39,653 nucleotides of DNA from positions 1 through 39,653 of the forward strand of contig JAIBJG010000006.1 in the NCBI GenBank assembly GCA_020029475.1, given 5' to 3'. This stretch comes from Methanobacteriota archaeon. GTDB taxonomy: Archaea > Thermoplasmatota > Thermoplasmata > RBG-16-68-12. The position numbers and the translations under genes were made by a program. Below are positions 1 to 9,043 of this stretch, piece after piece. Under the pieces are notes generated by a model, which worked only from the letters and a program-made list of their open reading frames with translations, did not search any database and had not been told where the DNA came from. Within the stretch, counting starts at the first letter, position 1, and every line of letters begins with the position of its first letter.

Positions 1-1109
1 AGGAGGCGGCCGTACGCCGCGAGGGCGGACGCGACGGACGAGTCGCCCACGATCAGCAGCTGCGGCTTCGGCGAATGCGGCTCGATGTAGATGTCCATGG
101 CACCACCGCTGTGACATTCCATCACGTACTCCACGATGCCCTCCGGGACGGGGGCGGCGCCGACGTCTCGCGCGAGCCGCAGGAGCCGCGGGCGTCCGTC
201 CCGCATCGAGGCGAGGGACTCCGCGAGAACGACGGATTCCGCGCAGCTCCCGCCGATCCACCCGAGCATGCCCTTGTCGGGCCGGACGACGGCCTTGTTT
301 CCAGGTCTCCCCGAGGTGGGCTTCACGATGCGGACGACCGTCGCGAGGGCGAACGGCTCGTTGCGGGCGGTGAGGTCGTGGGCGATCGCGAGGACGTCGA
401 CCGTGGGCCGCATGGCGGCTCGGTCCGCGGGGGGCGCCTGGGCTCCGTGGAGGTGAACCCGCGAGGGCGCAATCTGGGCCGCAATCGCCTCCTTGGACTC
501 GCCCCGATCCAGGGCGGCCTGAACGCGCCCGACCTGGTCCTCCGTGTCGACGTCGATCAGGACCCCCGGGTCGTCGACCTCGACCTCCGAAATCTCCCCC
601 GCGTGGCCCGGGAAGATCGCGCGGCATCCCTGGTCCCCGGTGATCTTCTCGATCTCCGAAGAGAGGGACCGGTCGAGGAGCACGGGGTTCCCGCGGGCTC
701 CCCGGTAGGTCGGAATCAGGATCTTCGCGCCGGTCGCGGACCACCGGTCGATGAGGGCGTCGAGGGTCGCAGGGTCGACCAGGGGCTGGTCTCCCAGGAC
801 GACGAGGAACGCCCGCGAGCCCTGGACCGCCGCCCGGACCCCCGCGCGGATCGAGGTGCTCATGCCCTCCGCAAATCGCGGGTTCACGACCGTCCTCGCA
901 CCGTCAAAGGCGACCTCGCGCCGGATCCTCTCGGCGTCGTGGCCGAGAACGACGACGATGTCCCGCACCCGCGACCGATGGACCGCGGACAGGACGTGGG
1001 CGAGGAGCGGTCGGCCCGCGAGGAGGACGAGGGCCTTCGCGCGGCCCATCCGGGTGGACGCGCCCGCCGCGAGCACGATCGCCGACACTCCGGGGTCTTC
1101 CCCCGCCAT
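1..1109 (-). CDS. MobA-like molybdopterin nucleotidyltransferase fused in frame to XdhC/CoxI-type domain (partial, runs off left edge)
   Basis: Manual minus-strand translation from ATG 1109: MAGEDPGVSAIVLAAGASTRMGRAKALVLLAGRPLLAHVLSAV...LGDQPLVDPATLDALI...GARGNPVLLDR...VDTEDQV..., then without a stop ...RPTVDVLAIAHDLTARNEPFALATVVRIVKPTSGRPGNKAVV...GWIGGSCAESVV (XdhC signature). Not in the ORF track because it leaves the window. Confidence 0.85.
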   Translation of the reverse strand, partial: MAGEDPGVSAIVLAAGASTRMGRAKALVLLAGRPLLAHVLSAVHRSRVRDIVVVLGHDAERIRREVAFDGARTVVNPRFAEGMSTSIRAGVRAAVQGSRAFLVVLGDQPLVDPATLDALIDRWSATGAKILIPTYRGARGNPVLLDRSLSSEIEKITGDQGCRAIFPGHAGEISEVEVDDPGVLIDVDTEDQVGRVQAALDRGESKEAIAAQIAPSRVHLHGAQAPPADRAAMRPTVDVLAIAHDLTARNEPFALATVVRIVKPTSGRPGNKAVVRPDKGMLGWIGGSCAESVVLAESLASMRDGRPRLLRLARDVGAAPVPEGIVEYVMECHSGGAMDIYIEPHSPKPQLLIVGDSSVASALAAYGRL

Positions 1110-1110
1110 C

Positions 1111-1980
1111 TCACCTCCGCTCCCGCGAGACCGCGACTCTCTCCCGCCCCTCCGCGGGCTTGTGGGGGACGTACTTCCCGTACTTCGTCGCAACGACCTC
1201 CCCGAGGATCGCGAGGGCGAGCTCCGCGGGCGTCTTCGCCCCGATGTCGAGCCCCACGGGCGCGTGGAGTGCGGCGAGGAACGCCTCCGGCACGCCGCGG
1301 GACCGGAGCTCTTCGAGGTTCTTCTGGAGCCGCGAGCGGCTCGCGAGGAAGCCGACGAACCGCGCCTTCGAACGGGAGAGGGCCTCGAGGACCCCCGCAT
1401 CCCTCTCCCCCTTCGTGAGGACGACGACCGAGTCCTTCTTCCCGATCCCGAGGGCCTCCGGGTCGACGACGTCGCTTTCGATCGTCATGTCCGGTGCGTT
1501 CTGGAGGACGGGCATCGGGTCGACAACGACGACCTCAAACCCGAGTTCCTTCCCCATCCGGACGACGGCCTCTTCGATGTCGTCCTTCCCGCCCTGGCCG
1601 ATGACGACGAGTCGCTCCGTGGGCAGCATCGGTTCGATGAACACCTCCAGGGTCCCTCCGCAATCGGTCTCGACGTAGATGTCCTCTTCGCCCGCCGCGC
1701 GGACGAACCCCGCGACCGCAGTCGCCGCGTCGACGAGATGGATCCGGACGACACGGGCTCGACCGTCCCCCATCGCGCGCTCCGCGACCTCGACGACTGG
1801 CCCCTCCGGGCAGCCGCCGCCGAGGGTCCCACCGAGGATGTCGCCCCCCTGGGAGATCACAATCTTGAACCCCACTTTCGCGAGGGTGGAGCCCTCCGTC
1901 CTCGTCACCGTGGCCACGACGAAGGGCTCGCGACGGGACGCCAGATTAGAGAGCAGCGAGGCGAAGTCCGGGGCCTTCAC
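1111..1980 (-). CDS. XdhC/CoxI family protein
   Basis: FASLLSNLASRREPFVVATVTRTEGSTLAKVGFKIVISQGGDILGGTLGGGCPEGPVVEVA...DCGGTLEVFIEPMLPTERLVVIGQGG. The track start at 2079 overlaps the L40e paralog; GTG at 1980 (VKAPDF) is more likely. Confidence 0.85.
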   Translation of the reverse strand: MKAPDFASLLSNLASRREPFVVATVTRTEGSTLAKVGFKIVISQGGDILGGTLGGGCPEGPVVEVAERAMGDGRARVVRIHLVDAATAVAGFVRAAGEEDIYVETDCGGTLEVFIEPMLPTERLVVIGQGGKDDIEEAVVRMGKELGFEVVVVDPMPVLQNAPDMTIESDVVDPEALGIGKKDSVVVLTKGERDAGVLEALSRSKARFVGFLASRSRLQKNLEELRSRGVPEAFLAALHAPVGLDIGAKTPAELALAILGEVVATKYGKYVPHKPAEGRERVAVSRERR

Positions 1981-2027
1981 GGCCCGTATAGCAACGATGG
2001 CGGGGGTTATCTCGATTTCCCCGGTGC

Positions 2028-2138
2028 CTACTCCTTTCGAGCTTCTTTCGCCGTCGGGCGAAGATCCCTGCTCCTGCACTTCCGGCAGCGGGTCGCGCGG
2101 ATCGCGTTCCGCGCGTAGCAGTTCATGTGCAATGCCAT
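2028..2138 (-). CDS. 36-aa paralog of ribosomal protein L40e, N-terminally replaced, first Zn ligand Cys changed to His
   Basis: [36 protein letters not shown]; nearly identical to the L40e C-terminal part encoded at 2769..2918; GGAGGA just upstream of the ATG. Confidence 0.65.
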   Translation of the reverse strand: MALHMNCYARNAIRATRCRKCRSRDLRPTAKEARKE

Positions 2139-2217
2139 GCTCCTCCGATGCACGGGGGGTTTGGGCGGTGGCGGCTCACGATGCATGGAGCGCACAACTA
2201 GCAGCCTCCCTTAAGTA

Positions 2218-2583
2218 ATGGCGGCGCAATACGCGTATTACATGCAACGCGAGCGTCTTACGAAGCCCACGACGTCGATCCGCCTCTCGGCGGAACAACT
2301 CCGGGATGTCGACGAACTCGTACGGCGAACCGGCATGAAATCCCGGACGGAACTCATCGAACGTGCGATCGAGCGCTACATCGAGGATTTGAAGGGATCA
2401 AAAGTCCTGGTACTGAGGGAGTGGACCCCAACGAAAGCGAAGGCGGCGGTCGTGAAATTCCTCAAAAATCGGCCATCCGCGTACGTGTCGGATATCATCG
2501 AGGCCCTCGGGATGGAGCCCGACCTCGCGTTTCGGACCGTCGACACGTTGCTCAGGGAGGGCGCCGTTGACCGAGCTGCGTGA
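2218..2583 (+). CDS. Ribbon-helix-helix (CopG/NikR-type) DNA-binding protein with C-terminal winged-helix-like extension
   Basis: TTSIRLSAEQLRDVDELVRRTGMKSRTELIERAIERYIEDL is a typical RHH; followed by ...AVVKFLKNRPSAYVSDIIEALGMEPDLAFRTVDTLLREGAVDR. Confidence 0.8.
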   Translation: MAAQYAYYMQRERLTKPTTSIRLSAEQLRDVDELVRRTGMKSRTELIERAIERYIEDLKGSKVLVLREWTPTKAKAAVVKFLKNRPSAYVSDIIEALGMEPDLAFRTVDTLLREGAVDRAA

Positions 2584-2743
2584 GCCAGGCGATTCCGTCG
2601 TCGGGGAGAAGCTCGTCGCATGGGGCAAGAAGATTGGCCGGGTCCACTTGATCTCCGGAACGTCGGCCCATCGCGCCCAAAGCGTCTACGTATGGGGAGC
2701 CCCTGCGAAGTGTCGAATCGACATTGCCGTTCGGTTGCGGTAG
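2567..2743 (+). CDS. Small ORF (58 aa) overlapping the 3' end of the RHH gene, TTG start; hypothetical
   Basis: Manual translation: (M)TELREPGDSVVGEKLVAWGKKIGRVHLISGTSAHRAQSVYVWGAPAKCRIDIAVRLR*; 17-nt overlap with the preceding gene. Below the track length cutoff. Confidence 0.35.
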   Translation: MTELREPGDSVVGEKLVAWGKKIGRVHLISGTSAHRAQSVYVWGAPAKCRIDIAVRLR

Positions 2744-2768
2744 GTTCGGAGGGGGCAAGCGGGCGGCC

Positions 2769-2918
2769 TTACTCCTTCCGGGCTTCCTTCGCCTTCGGGC
2801 GGAGCTCCGTGCTGTGGCACTTCCGGCAGCGGGTCGCGCGGATCGCGTTCCGCGCATAGCAGTTCATGCAGATCATCTTGATCAGGAGCCGCTTCTCGGC
2901 TTCCGGGAACCGCGCCAT
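2769..2918 (-). CDS. rpl40e: 50S ribosomal protein L40e
   Basis: [49 protein letters not shown], 49 aa, CxxC..CxxC zinc ribbon characteristic of archaeal L40e. Confidence 0.9.
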   Translation of the reverse strand: MARFPEAEKRLLIKMICMNCYARNAIRATRCRKCHSTELRPKAKEARKE

Positions 2919-3044
2919 CGGAGGGAGGCCCAATCCCCTCCGGGTTATGAAGGCTTCGGGCGGGAGGGCCACCGATCTCCGCTTCTCGTGTCCCCCGGCC
3001 CGCCACAGGGTTGATGCCCTTCGAGGGCGGTGAGGGGGGTCCGC

Positions 3045-3593
3045 ATGGCTCCGGCCCAGACCGCGAAGGCGTACCTCGGAAAGACTTCTCCGCGATTCCG
3101 CGAGGTCCACGCCTCCCTCGGGCGCTCCATCGAGGACCTCTTCCCCGACGCCCGGAGCGCGTTCGAACATGGCATGCCGGGTTGGAGGATCCCCCGGCCA
3201 CGGCGGGTGGACCCCGCCTCCGTGAAGGGCACGATCGACCCGAACTGGGTCCACGTATTCCTCGCGGAGCGGAAGGCGGGGATCACCCTCAACCTCTGGA
3301 ACCCCGTGGACGTCGGCGGCTTCCGCAGGCGCAAGCGCGAACTCGAGCGGGCGGGGTTCAAAGTGATGGTGGGATGCCTCCAGTTCAACCGGAAGTCCGC
3401 GTATCCGATCGGCCTCGTTGTCGAAATTCTCCGAGACGTCAAGAAATCGCTCGAGGAAGACGGACGGGACACTGCGGGTGGGGTCGAGGGGGGCAGCCGC
3501 ACACCGACGCGAGGGAAGGACCCGGATCAAGCAGCCCTCCTCCGCGAGCTCGATGAGTGGTCGTCGGAACCGCCGATGGATGGCGGGGACTGA
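3045..3593 (+). CDS. DUF1801 domain protein
   Basis: [52 protein letters not shown]...; DUF1801-like. Track start is 3030. Confidence 0.6.
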   Translation: MAPAQTAKAYLGKTSPRFREVHASLGRSIEDLFPDARSAFEHGMPGWRIPRPRRVDPASVKGTIDPNWVHVFLAERKAGITLNLWNPVDVGGFRRRKRELERAGFKVMVGCLQFNRKSAYPIGLVVEILRDVKKSLEEDGRDTAGGVEGGSRTPTRGKDPDQAALLRELDEWSSEPPMDGGD

Positions 3594-3635
3594 GGCCGAC
3601 TCAATCTTCTTGAGCCGGCGCGGGCTCGCGGGGCC

Positions 3636-3998
3636 ATGTCGTACTCGGCGCCCCAGGCCGCCCGGGTCCGGAAGGCCCTGGGGAGCCGTCCCGGGCTCAC
3701 GGAGAAGGAGATGTTCGGAGGGGTCGCCTTCCTCCTCGACGGGAACATGGCCGTCGGCGTCCGGGACGAGGACCTCATCGTTCGCGTGGAGCCCGGAGAA
3801 ACGGTCGCCCTGCTGAAGGAGCCCGGTGCGAAGCCGTTCACCCTCGCGGGGCGAGGGGGGATGGCGGGGTGGCTCCTCGTGGATCCCGAGGGGTACGAGA
3901 GCGAGGCCGGCCTTCGCACCTGGATCGCCCGCGGGGTCGCGTACGCGTCGTCGCTGCCCGCGAAGAGCGGGGCGGGCAAGTCCAAGTCGAAGCGGTGA
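3636..3998 (+). CDS. TfoX/Sxy N-terminal domain family protein
   Basis: [39 protein letters not shown]...[37 protein letters not shown]. Confidence 0.8.
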   Translation: MSYSAPQAARVRKALGSRPGLTEKEMFGGVAFLLDGNMAVGVRDEDLIVRVEPGETVALLKEPGAKPFTLAGRGGMAGWLLVDPEGYESEAGLRTWIARGVAYASSLPAKSGAGKSKSKR

Positions 3999-4008
3999 CG
4001 CCTGCCGC

Positions 4009-5394
4009 TCAGAGTCCCTGGAGGAAGGGGAGGCTGGGGGCGAAGAAGTACTCGCCTCCCCGCAACCGGACATGGTCCCCGAAGTTGAACAACCGCCGGC
4101 CGATGAACCGTCCGGACCGGCCCCACTCCCGGGGCCATCGCTGCACCGCCCTCGGGTGCTGCCCGATCAGCGCGTCATCCCCCGTGTTCAGTCCCGGGAC
4201 GATCCGGAACTCCGGGAAGTTCGGGTTGTCGACCCAAGTCCGCTGGATGAACTCGAACTGGCGGGAGATGTCGCTCTGGAAGGCCTGGAACAGGAGGCCC
4301 ACCTCCCCGGAGACGGGGGGACGGATCCCGTAGGGGATCCCCCGCCGCACGATCCGCCGCTTCCGTTCCTCCACCAATCCAAGAGCCGCGTTCGACCCCC
4401 GCTGGTTCGCCTTCCGGATGTGGGCGTGGAACGGGCACCGGTTCCCGGTCGGGTCGTCGGGCAGGTACGTGAAGTCGTTGAACGCGCCGCGACCCTTGCT
4501 CGCCTGGAGGGTCACCGGGGTCCCGTCCTTGAACCGCCCCACGACGAGGGCCCCCGCGAGGGGCTCCGTCACGGCGAGGCGGGTCGCGAGGGCGGACACC
4601 CGCGCGTTGAATCCATCGACATCCTGTCGCAGCTTCCGGAAGACGAAGTAGCTGCCGACGCTGTCCTCCACGTCCGTGTGCGGGTCGTCGACGAGGACGA
4701 GGCCCAGGGGAGCGGAGGGGTCCCAGTGGGCCACCCCGTCCCGACGCTCCCGGTCGATGTCGTCCTTGAGGAAGAGGGGCTGGCTCCGGGCATCGATGTA
4801 CCCGAAGTGCTCGATCGCCTCCCCGTTCGCATTCCGCAGGACCGTGCCGCCCTCGACCGCCAGGACCGTGGCGATCCCCTGGAGAGCCTGGGAGACCGCC
4901 TGGGTCTTCGCCTCCACGGCGGCCGCGGAATCGTCCGCGAGCGCGACGAGCGCGTCGATTCTCCCGCGATACGGCTCCTCCCAGTCCGAAGGCATTGGGT
5001 CCCGGTTCCTCGCGAGGAGGGAGAACTCCCGGTGTTTCATGCCGTTCCGGAACGAGGCGCCCGCGGGGCCGAAGGCCGCGGTGTCGACCCCGAGCGCCGC
5101 GTAGCCCGTCGCGGAGAGGTAGAGGTTCGCGAACATCCCGCCCGTCGCACCGCGTCCGCGGAACGCCGTCGCGGTGTCGATCTGTTCTCTCGCGGACGTG
5201 ACCTCGTCCCGGGCGAACCCGCGGACCCAGGACCGGACGGCGGCGCGGTCCCCGGTGAACCGGAGGAAGAGATGGTCGGACTCCTTCCGGCCGTGGGGCT
5301 TCAGGACGTTCCCCTGGAGGTTGTCGAGCATCCGGTGATACTTCGGATCCGCGGGGTCGATGTCGGTGTCGTTGAGGTCGACGGCCACGGCCAC
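4009..5394 (-). CDS. Dyp-type peroxidase family protein
   Basis: [23 protein letters not shown]...[18 protein letters not shown]...[14 protein letters not shown]...[11 protein letters not shown]...[31 protein letters not shown]; Dyp-peroxidase arrangement. Confidence 0.8.
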   Translation of the reverse strand: MAVAVDLNDTDIDPADPKYHRMLDNLQGNVLKPHGRKESDHLFLRFTGDRAAVRSWVRGFARDEVTSAREQIDTATAFRGRGATGGMFANLYLSATGYAALGVDTAAFGPAGASFRNGMKHREFSLLARNRDPMPSDWEEPYRGRIDALVALADDSAAAVEAKTQAVSQALQGIATVLAVEGGTVLRNANGEAIEHFGYIDARSQPLFLKDDIDRERRDGVAHWDPSAPLGLVLVDDPHTDVEDSVGSYFVFRKLRQDVDGFNARVSALATRLAVTEPLAGALVVGRFKDGTPVTLQASKGRGAFNDFTYLPDDPTGNRCPFHAHIRKANQRGSNAALGLVEERKRRIVRRGIPYGIRPPVSGEVGLLFQAFQSDISRQFEFIQRTWVDNPNFPEFRIVPGLNTGDDALIGQHPRAVQRWPREWGRSGRFIGRRLFNFGDHVRLRGGEYFFAPSLPFLQGL

Positions 5395-5421
5395 CCGAGG
5401 GGCGGGGCGATTAGAAAGCTC

Positions 5422-6201
5422 TTACGTCTTGAGCTCGCGGCGACGAAACAACACGGTCGCGACGATGGAGCCGATGACGAAGTACCCCGCGAAGACCGCG
5501 AGGGACGTCGCCGCGTCCGGGACGAACCCGAACCCCGGCGGGCCACTGGACGTGCCCAGCACGTTCGAGATGATCCCCGCGGCTTCGTTCGGAAGAAACC
5601 ACGGCGACACCTTCCCCACCTGGAGGAGCGCGCCCACGATGGTGAAGATTAGGGTGAAGAGGAAGAACGTCAGGACGGTCGCGGAGATTGTTCCCTTCAG
5701 GATGGAGGAGAGCAGGAACGCGACCCCGGTGACGCACGCGACGTATGCGAGGGCGTACACCGCGGAGAGGGCGACCTCCCACGAGAGGGTCTTCGTGATC
5801 GCGAGCGCGGCGACGCTCGCGACCCCGTAGTACAGGAACACAATCAGCCACGATGCGGCCAGGCTCGCGAGGAGCTTCCCGAGGACGATCGTCTCTCGCC
5901 GCACGGGGTTCGGGAACAGGAAGTATCCTGTCCGCTTCTCGTGCTCGGAGCACAGCGCGTCCGCCGCGAACAGGACTCCGCACAGGACGGCGAGGAGGCT
6001 CGTGAAGCCCGCAAACGTCCCGACGAACGCGTTCGGGCTCGACGGGTACGCAGACCCGAGCGCAGGCGGGAGGCCGAGGATCAGCCCGATGATCAGGGCG
6101 AGGAGGACGGCCATCCCGAGGAGCCGCCGGCTCCGGAGGTACTTCCGGAGCTCGTACGATGCGACGACGAACGCCTGCCGGAGGTCCTCCTTGGCGGTCA
6201 C
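5422..6201 (-). CDS. ABC transporter permease (ABC-2 type)
   Basis: GTG start 6201 overlapping the stop of the upstream ATPase by 4 nt; TAKEDLRQAFVVASYELRKYLRSRRLLGMAVLLALIIGLILGL... with several hydrophobic segments. The first part of the track ORF (to 7044) is a shadow of the ATPase. Confidence 0.85.
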   Translation of the reverse strand: MTAKEDLRQAFVVASYELRKYLRSRRLLGMAVLLALIIGLILGLPPALGSAYPSSPNAFVGTFAGFTSLLAVLCGVLFAADALCSEHEKRTGYFLFPNPVRRETIVLGKLLASLAASWLIVFLYYGVASVAALAITKTLSWEVALSAVYALAYVACVTGVAFLLSSILKGTISATVLTFFLFTLIFTIVGALLQVGKVSPWFLPNEAAGIISNVLGTSSGPPGFGFVPDAATSLAVFAGYFVIGSIVATVLFRRRELKT

Positions 6202-7136
6202 TGCGCGGTCTCCTTGATCTGTTCGAGATAGAGCTGCTCGAGGGCCGTGCCGACGGGCCGGAACGCGGTGAGCGGGAGCCCGCTCCGGACGATCGCGCTG
6301 ATCACCGCCGCCTGGACCTCCGGCCCGCCGGAGAGGTGGATCTCCACGACGCCGTTCCCGGAGTCCGTCGCGCTCTTCACGCCGGGGAGCCCGCCGATCC
6401 ACACGAGCTCGTCCGGGTTCAGCGGCGCGAGGAACACCGCCTGGAACAGGGTCGCCTCCGCGCGCTTCGCGAGCTCGTCGAGGGTTCCCTGGAGGAGGAG
6501 TTTCCCGTGGTCGATCAGGGCCGCGGCGTCGCACACCTCCGTGACCTCGCCGAGGAGGTGGGAGCTCATGAAGATCGTCCGGCCCTCCCGCTTCAGGGAT
6601 TTCACGATGTCCCGGACCTCCGCCATCCCCCGCGGGTCCAGGCCCGACGTCGGCTCGTCGAGGATCAGGAGGTCCGGCTCGTGGAGGAGGGCCTGCGCGA
6701 CCGCGAGCCGCTGCTTCATGCCCTTCGAGAACGTGTCCACGCGTTTGTCTCCCCAGCCCGTGAGCTTCACGGTCTTCAGGACCGCCTCGGAGCGGGCCGC
6801 GAGGGCCGCCTTGGACATCCCCCGGAGCCGCCCCGCGTACGCGAGGACCTCGAGGGGGCTCAGATATCCGTAGAACTCCGGGGTCTCGATCACGGTCCCG
6901 ACCTTCCGGAGGGCCTGCGTCGGCTTCCGCTGGACGTCCACGCCGAAGAGGGCCGCCTGCCCCCGAGAGGGGCGGATCAGGTTTGTGAGGATCTTGATCG
7001 TCGTGGACTTCCCGGCCCCGTTCGGCCCGAGGAAGCCGAAGCACGTCCCCGCGGGGATCGTGAGGTCGAGGGACCCGAGGGCGGTGAACGTGCCGTAGTC
7101 CTTCCCAAGACCTTTCATTACGATCGGCTCCGTCAC
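6198..7136 (-). CDS. ABC transporter ATP-binding protein
   Basis: GFLGPNGAGKSTTIKILTNLIRPSRG...DTFSKGMKQRLAVAQALLHEPDLLILDEPTSGLDPRGMAEV. Confidence 0.95.
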   Translation of the reverse strand: MTEPIVMKGLGKDYGTFTALGSLDLTIPAGTCFGFLGPNGAGKSTTIKILTNLIRPSRGQAALFGVDVQRKPTQALRKVGTVIETPEFYGYLSPLEVLAYAGRLRGMSKAALAARSEAVLKTVKLTGWGDKRVDTFSKGMKQRLAVAQALLHEPDLLILDEPTSGLDPRGMAEVRDIVKSLKREGRTIFMSSHLLGEVTEVCDAAALIDHGKLLLQGTLDELAKRAEATLFQAVFLAPLNPDELVWIGGLPGVKSATDSGNGVVEIHLSGGPEVQAAVISAIVRSGLPLTAFRPVGTALEQLYLEQIKETAQ

Positions 7137-7183
7137 GACGCGCGCCTACCCGGCGGGGAGATAAGAGGGTTTCGACGCGGTTC

Positions 7184-7855
7184 CTACGAATGCGAGAACT
7201 CCGCGATCACCGCGGCGTGGTCCCGCTGGAACGGGTCGAGGGGCACGGTCCCGAGGACGTGGAGTCCCTTTTTCCGGAGGGCAGACTCGACGGTGCGGTA
7301 CACAGCGGCGGGCTCCCGCGCGACGTCGATGCTCCGGGACTTCACGATCAGGATCACTGTGCCGTCCGGGTTCAGGAAGCGGAGGTTCCTCTCCAGAATC
7401 TCGACCTGGTCCCGCTGCGCGATGTCCTGATACACGAGGTCGACGCGGCCCACGGTCCCCGCGTACGCGTCCGGCTTCGACGCGTCCGCAAGGATCGGCA
7501 GGACGTTGTGGCGGGCCTCCGCGAGGTCGAGGAGCTTCTGGAACACGCGGCGGGAGACCTCCACCGCGTACACGGTGCCCTCGAGGACGATGTCGGAGAC
7601 GTGGCTCACCGTCGTCCCGCTCGCCGCGCCGAGGTAGAGGACCTGGGACGACCGCTGGAGCGGGAGGATCTTCCAGCCCTTCAGGAGGAGGGCCGCGAGC
7701 TTGCTCCGCCGCGGGTCCCACTGCCGGTACTCGATCCCGCGGAGAGTGACGAGGCGCTCGCCATAGACGTCGCGCCCCGGCGTGAGGTTCTCCGTGTACA
7801 GGTTCCGGCCGTCCGTGAAGGCCCTGGAGACACCGAGGGGACGGAGCTCGACCAC
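7184..7855 (-). CDS. flpA: Fibrillarin-like rRNA/tRNA 2'-O-methyltransferase
   Basis: WDPRRSKLAALLLKGWKILPLQRSSQVLYLGAASGTTVSHVSDIVLEGTVYAVEVSRRVFQKLLDLAEARHNVLPILADASKP...VDLVYQDIAQRDQVEI. Confidence 0.93.
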   Translation of the reverse strand: MVELRPLGVSRAFTDGRNLYTENLTPGRDVYGERLVTLRGIEYRQWDPRRSKLAALLLKGWKILPLQRSSQVLYLGAASGTTVSHVSDIVLEGTVYAVEVSRRVFQKLLDLAEARHNVLPILADASKPDAYAGTVGRVDLVYQDIAQRDQVEILERNLRFLNPDGTVILIVKSRSIDVAREPAAVYRTVESALRKKGLHVLGTVPLDPFQRDHAAVIAEFSHS

Positions 7856-7894
7856 GGACGCGCGATTCCCGCCGCGGGCTTGAACGTTCCCGCC

Positions 7895-9043
7895 TCAGGG
7901 GGCGCGGGTCCGTTTCTTCGCGGGTCGCGAGGTCGCGCGCTTCTTAGCAGGGGATCGGGACTTGCGCGCCGAGGGACTTCGGGCCTTGGCGGGCGTCTTC
8001 GCGGGCTTCTGCTTCGGAGCCTTGGCGGGGGCCGCCGAAGGCATCCTCGGAGCGGCCCGTCCCGGGGCGAGCCGGTCCCACGCCTTCACCGCCTCCGGGT
8101 GCTCGGGGACGATGTGGACGACTCGGGAGATCGTCGCCCGGGCCTCCGGGAGCGCGCCCTCCCGCTCGAAGAGGGCGGCCTCGTTCAGCATGATCCTCGG
8201 GTCCTCGGCGATCCGGCGTGCGGCCGCGAGTTTCTTCATCGCCTCTCCGAGGCGATCGGCGGAGGCGAGCGCGACCGCGAGGTTGTTCAGGACCCCCGCA
8301 TCACGGGGTCGGAGGGCCGCGGCCTTCTTCAGCGCCTCCACGGCCTCCCGCCACTGCCCCCGCTTCATGAGACAGACGCCGCGCTGGTTCCACGCGACCG
8401 CGTCGTCGGGGTGATCCGCGAGGTGCTCCTCGAGCGCCGTCCCCGCCTCGTCAAAGCGGCCCGCCCGCATCAGGATTTTCGCGAGCCCGAGGCGCGACCG
8501 CCCGAGGTCCGCGATCTTCGCGTGGGACTCGTGGACCCGCTCCGGATCCCCGTCCGCCTCCGCGATCACGGCCCGCATCGCCCACGCCCGCACGTTCGCC
8601 GGGTTCCCGACGAGGGCGGCGTCGACCTCCGAGGCCGCGGCGTCGCTCCGCCCCGCCTGCATCAGGGCGTTCGCCTTGTGGAGCCGCGCCCCCGCGTCCC
8701 CCATCCCGATCGCGCGGTCGTAGCACTTCACGGCCTCCTCGATTCGGCCCGCCTTCGCGTACGCGGTCCCGAGGCCGACCCACGGTGCGGGGGCGTCGAG
8801 GGTGATCGTGGATTCCCAGAGGGACGCCGCGGCGGCCGCGGCCCCGATCCGGGTGAGGAGGGCGGCCTGCTCCGCCTTCCCCGCCCGCCACTCCGGTCCC
8901 CGGGGCTGCGTCCGGAGGTGGTCGAGGACCCGCTGCCGCACGAGGCCGCTCCGGCCCTTCGGGTTCAGCCCGAGCCCCGTCGCGAACGTCTTCAGGGCGG
9001 GCCAGTCCGCGTGCTCGACCTCCGCGGCGCTCGGCAGGGTCAC
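7895..9043 (-). CDS. SAP-like N-terminal region + TPR repeats + Lys/Arg/Ala/Pro-rich C-terminal tail
   Basis: GTG 9043; ADWPALKTFATGLGLNPKGRSGLVRQRVLDHLRT (SAP-like), multiple TPR units, tail KAPKQKPAKTPAKARSPSARKSRSPAKKRATSRPAKKRTRAP. Confidence 0.75.
   Translation of the reverse strand: MTLPSAAEVEHADWPALKTFATGLGLNPKGRSGLVRQRVLDHLRTQPRGPEWRAGKAEQAALLTRIGAAAAAASLWESTITLDAPAPWVGLGTAYAKAGRIEEAVKCYDRAIGMGDAGARLHKANALMQAGRSDAAASEVDAALVGNPANVRAWAMRAVIAEADGDPERVHESHAKIADLGRSRLGLAKILMRAGRFDEAGTALEEHLADHPDDAVAWNQRGVCLMKRGQWREAVEALKKAAALRPRDAGVLNNLAVALASADRLGEAMKKLAAARRIAEDPRIMLNEAALFEREGALPEARATISRVVHIVPEHPEAVKAWDRLAPGRAAPRMPSAAPAKAPKQKPAKTPAKARSPSARKSRSPAKKRATSRPAKKRTRAP

Noticed and set aside
75-2118. 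Plus-strand ORFs 75..1418 and 751..2118
   Set aside because: Antisense to the MobA-XdhC and XdhC genes; R/D/G/P-rich shadow products.
2620-2859. Plus ORF 2620..2859 and similar C-terminus of 751..2118 (SFRASFA...[13 protein letters not shown])
   Set aside because: The apparent protein repeat is the antisense reading of the duplicated L40e sequence.
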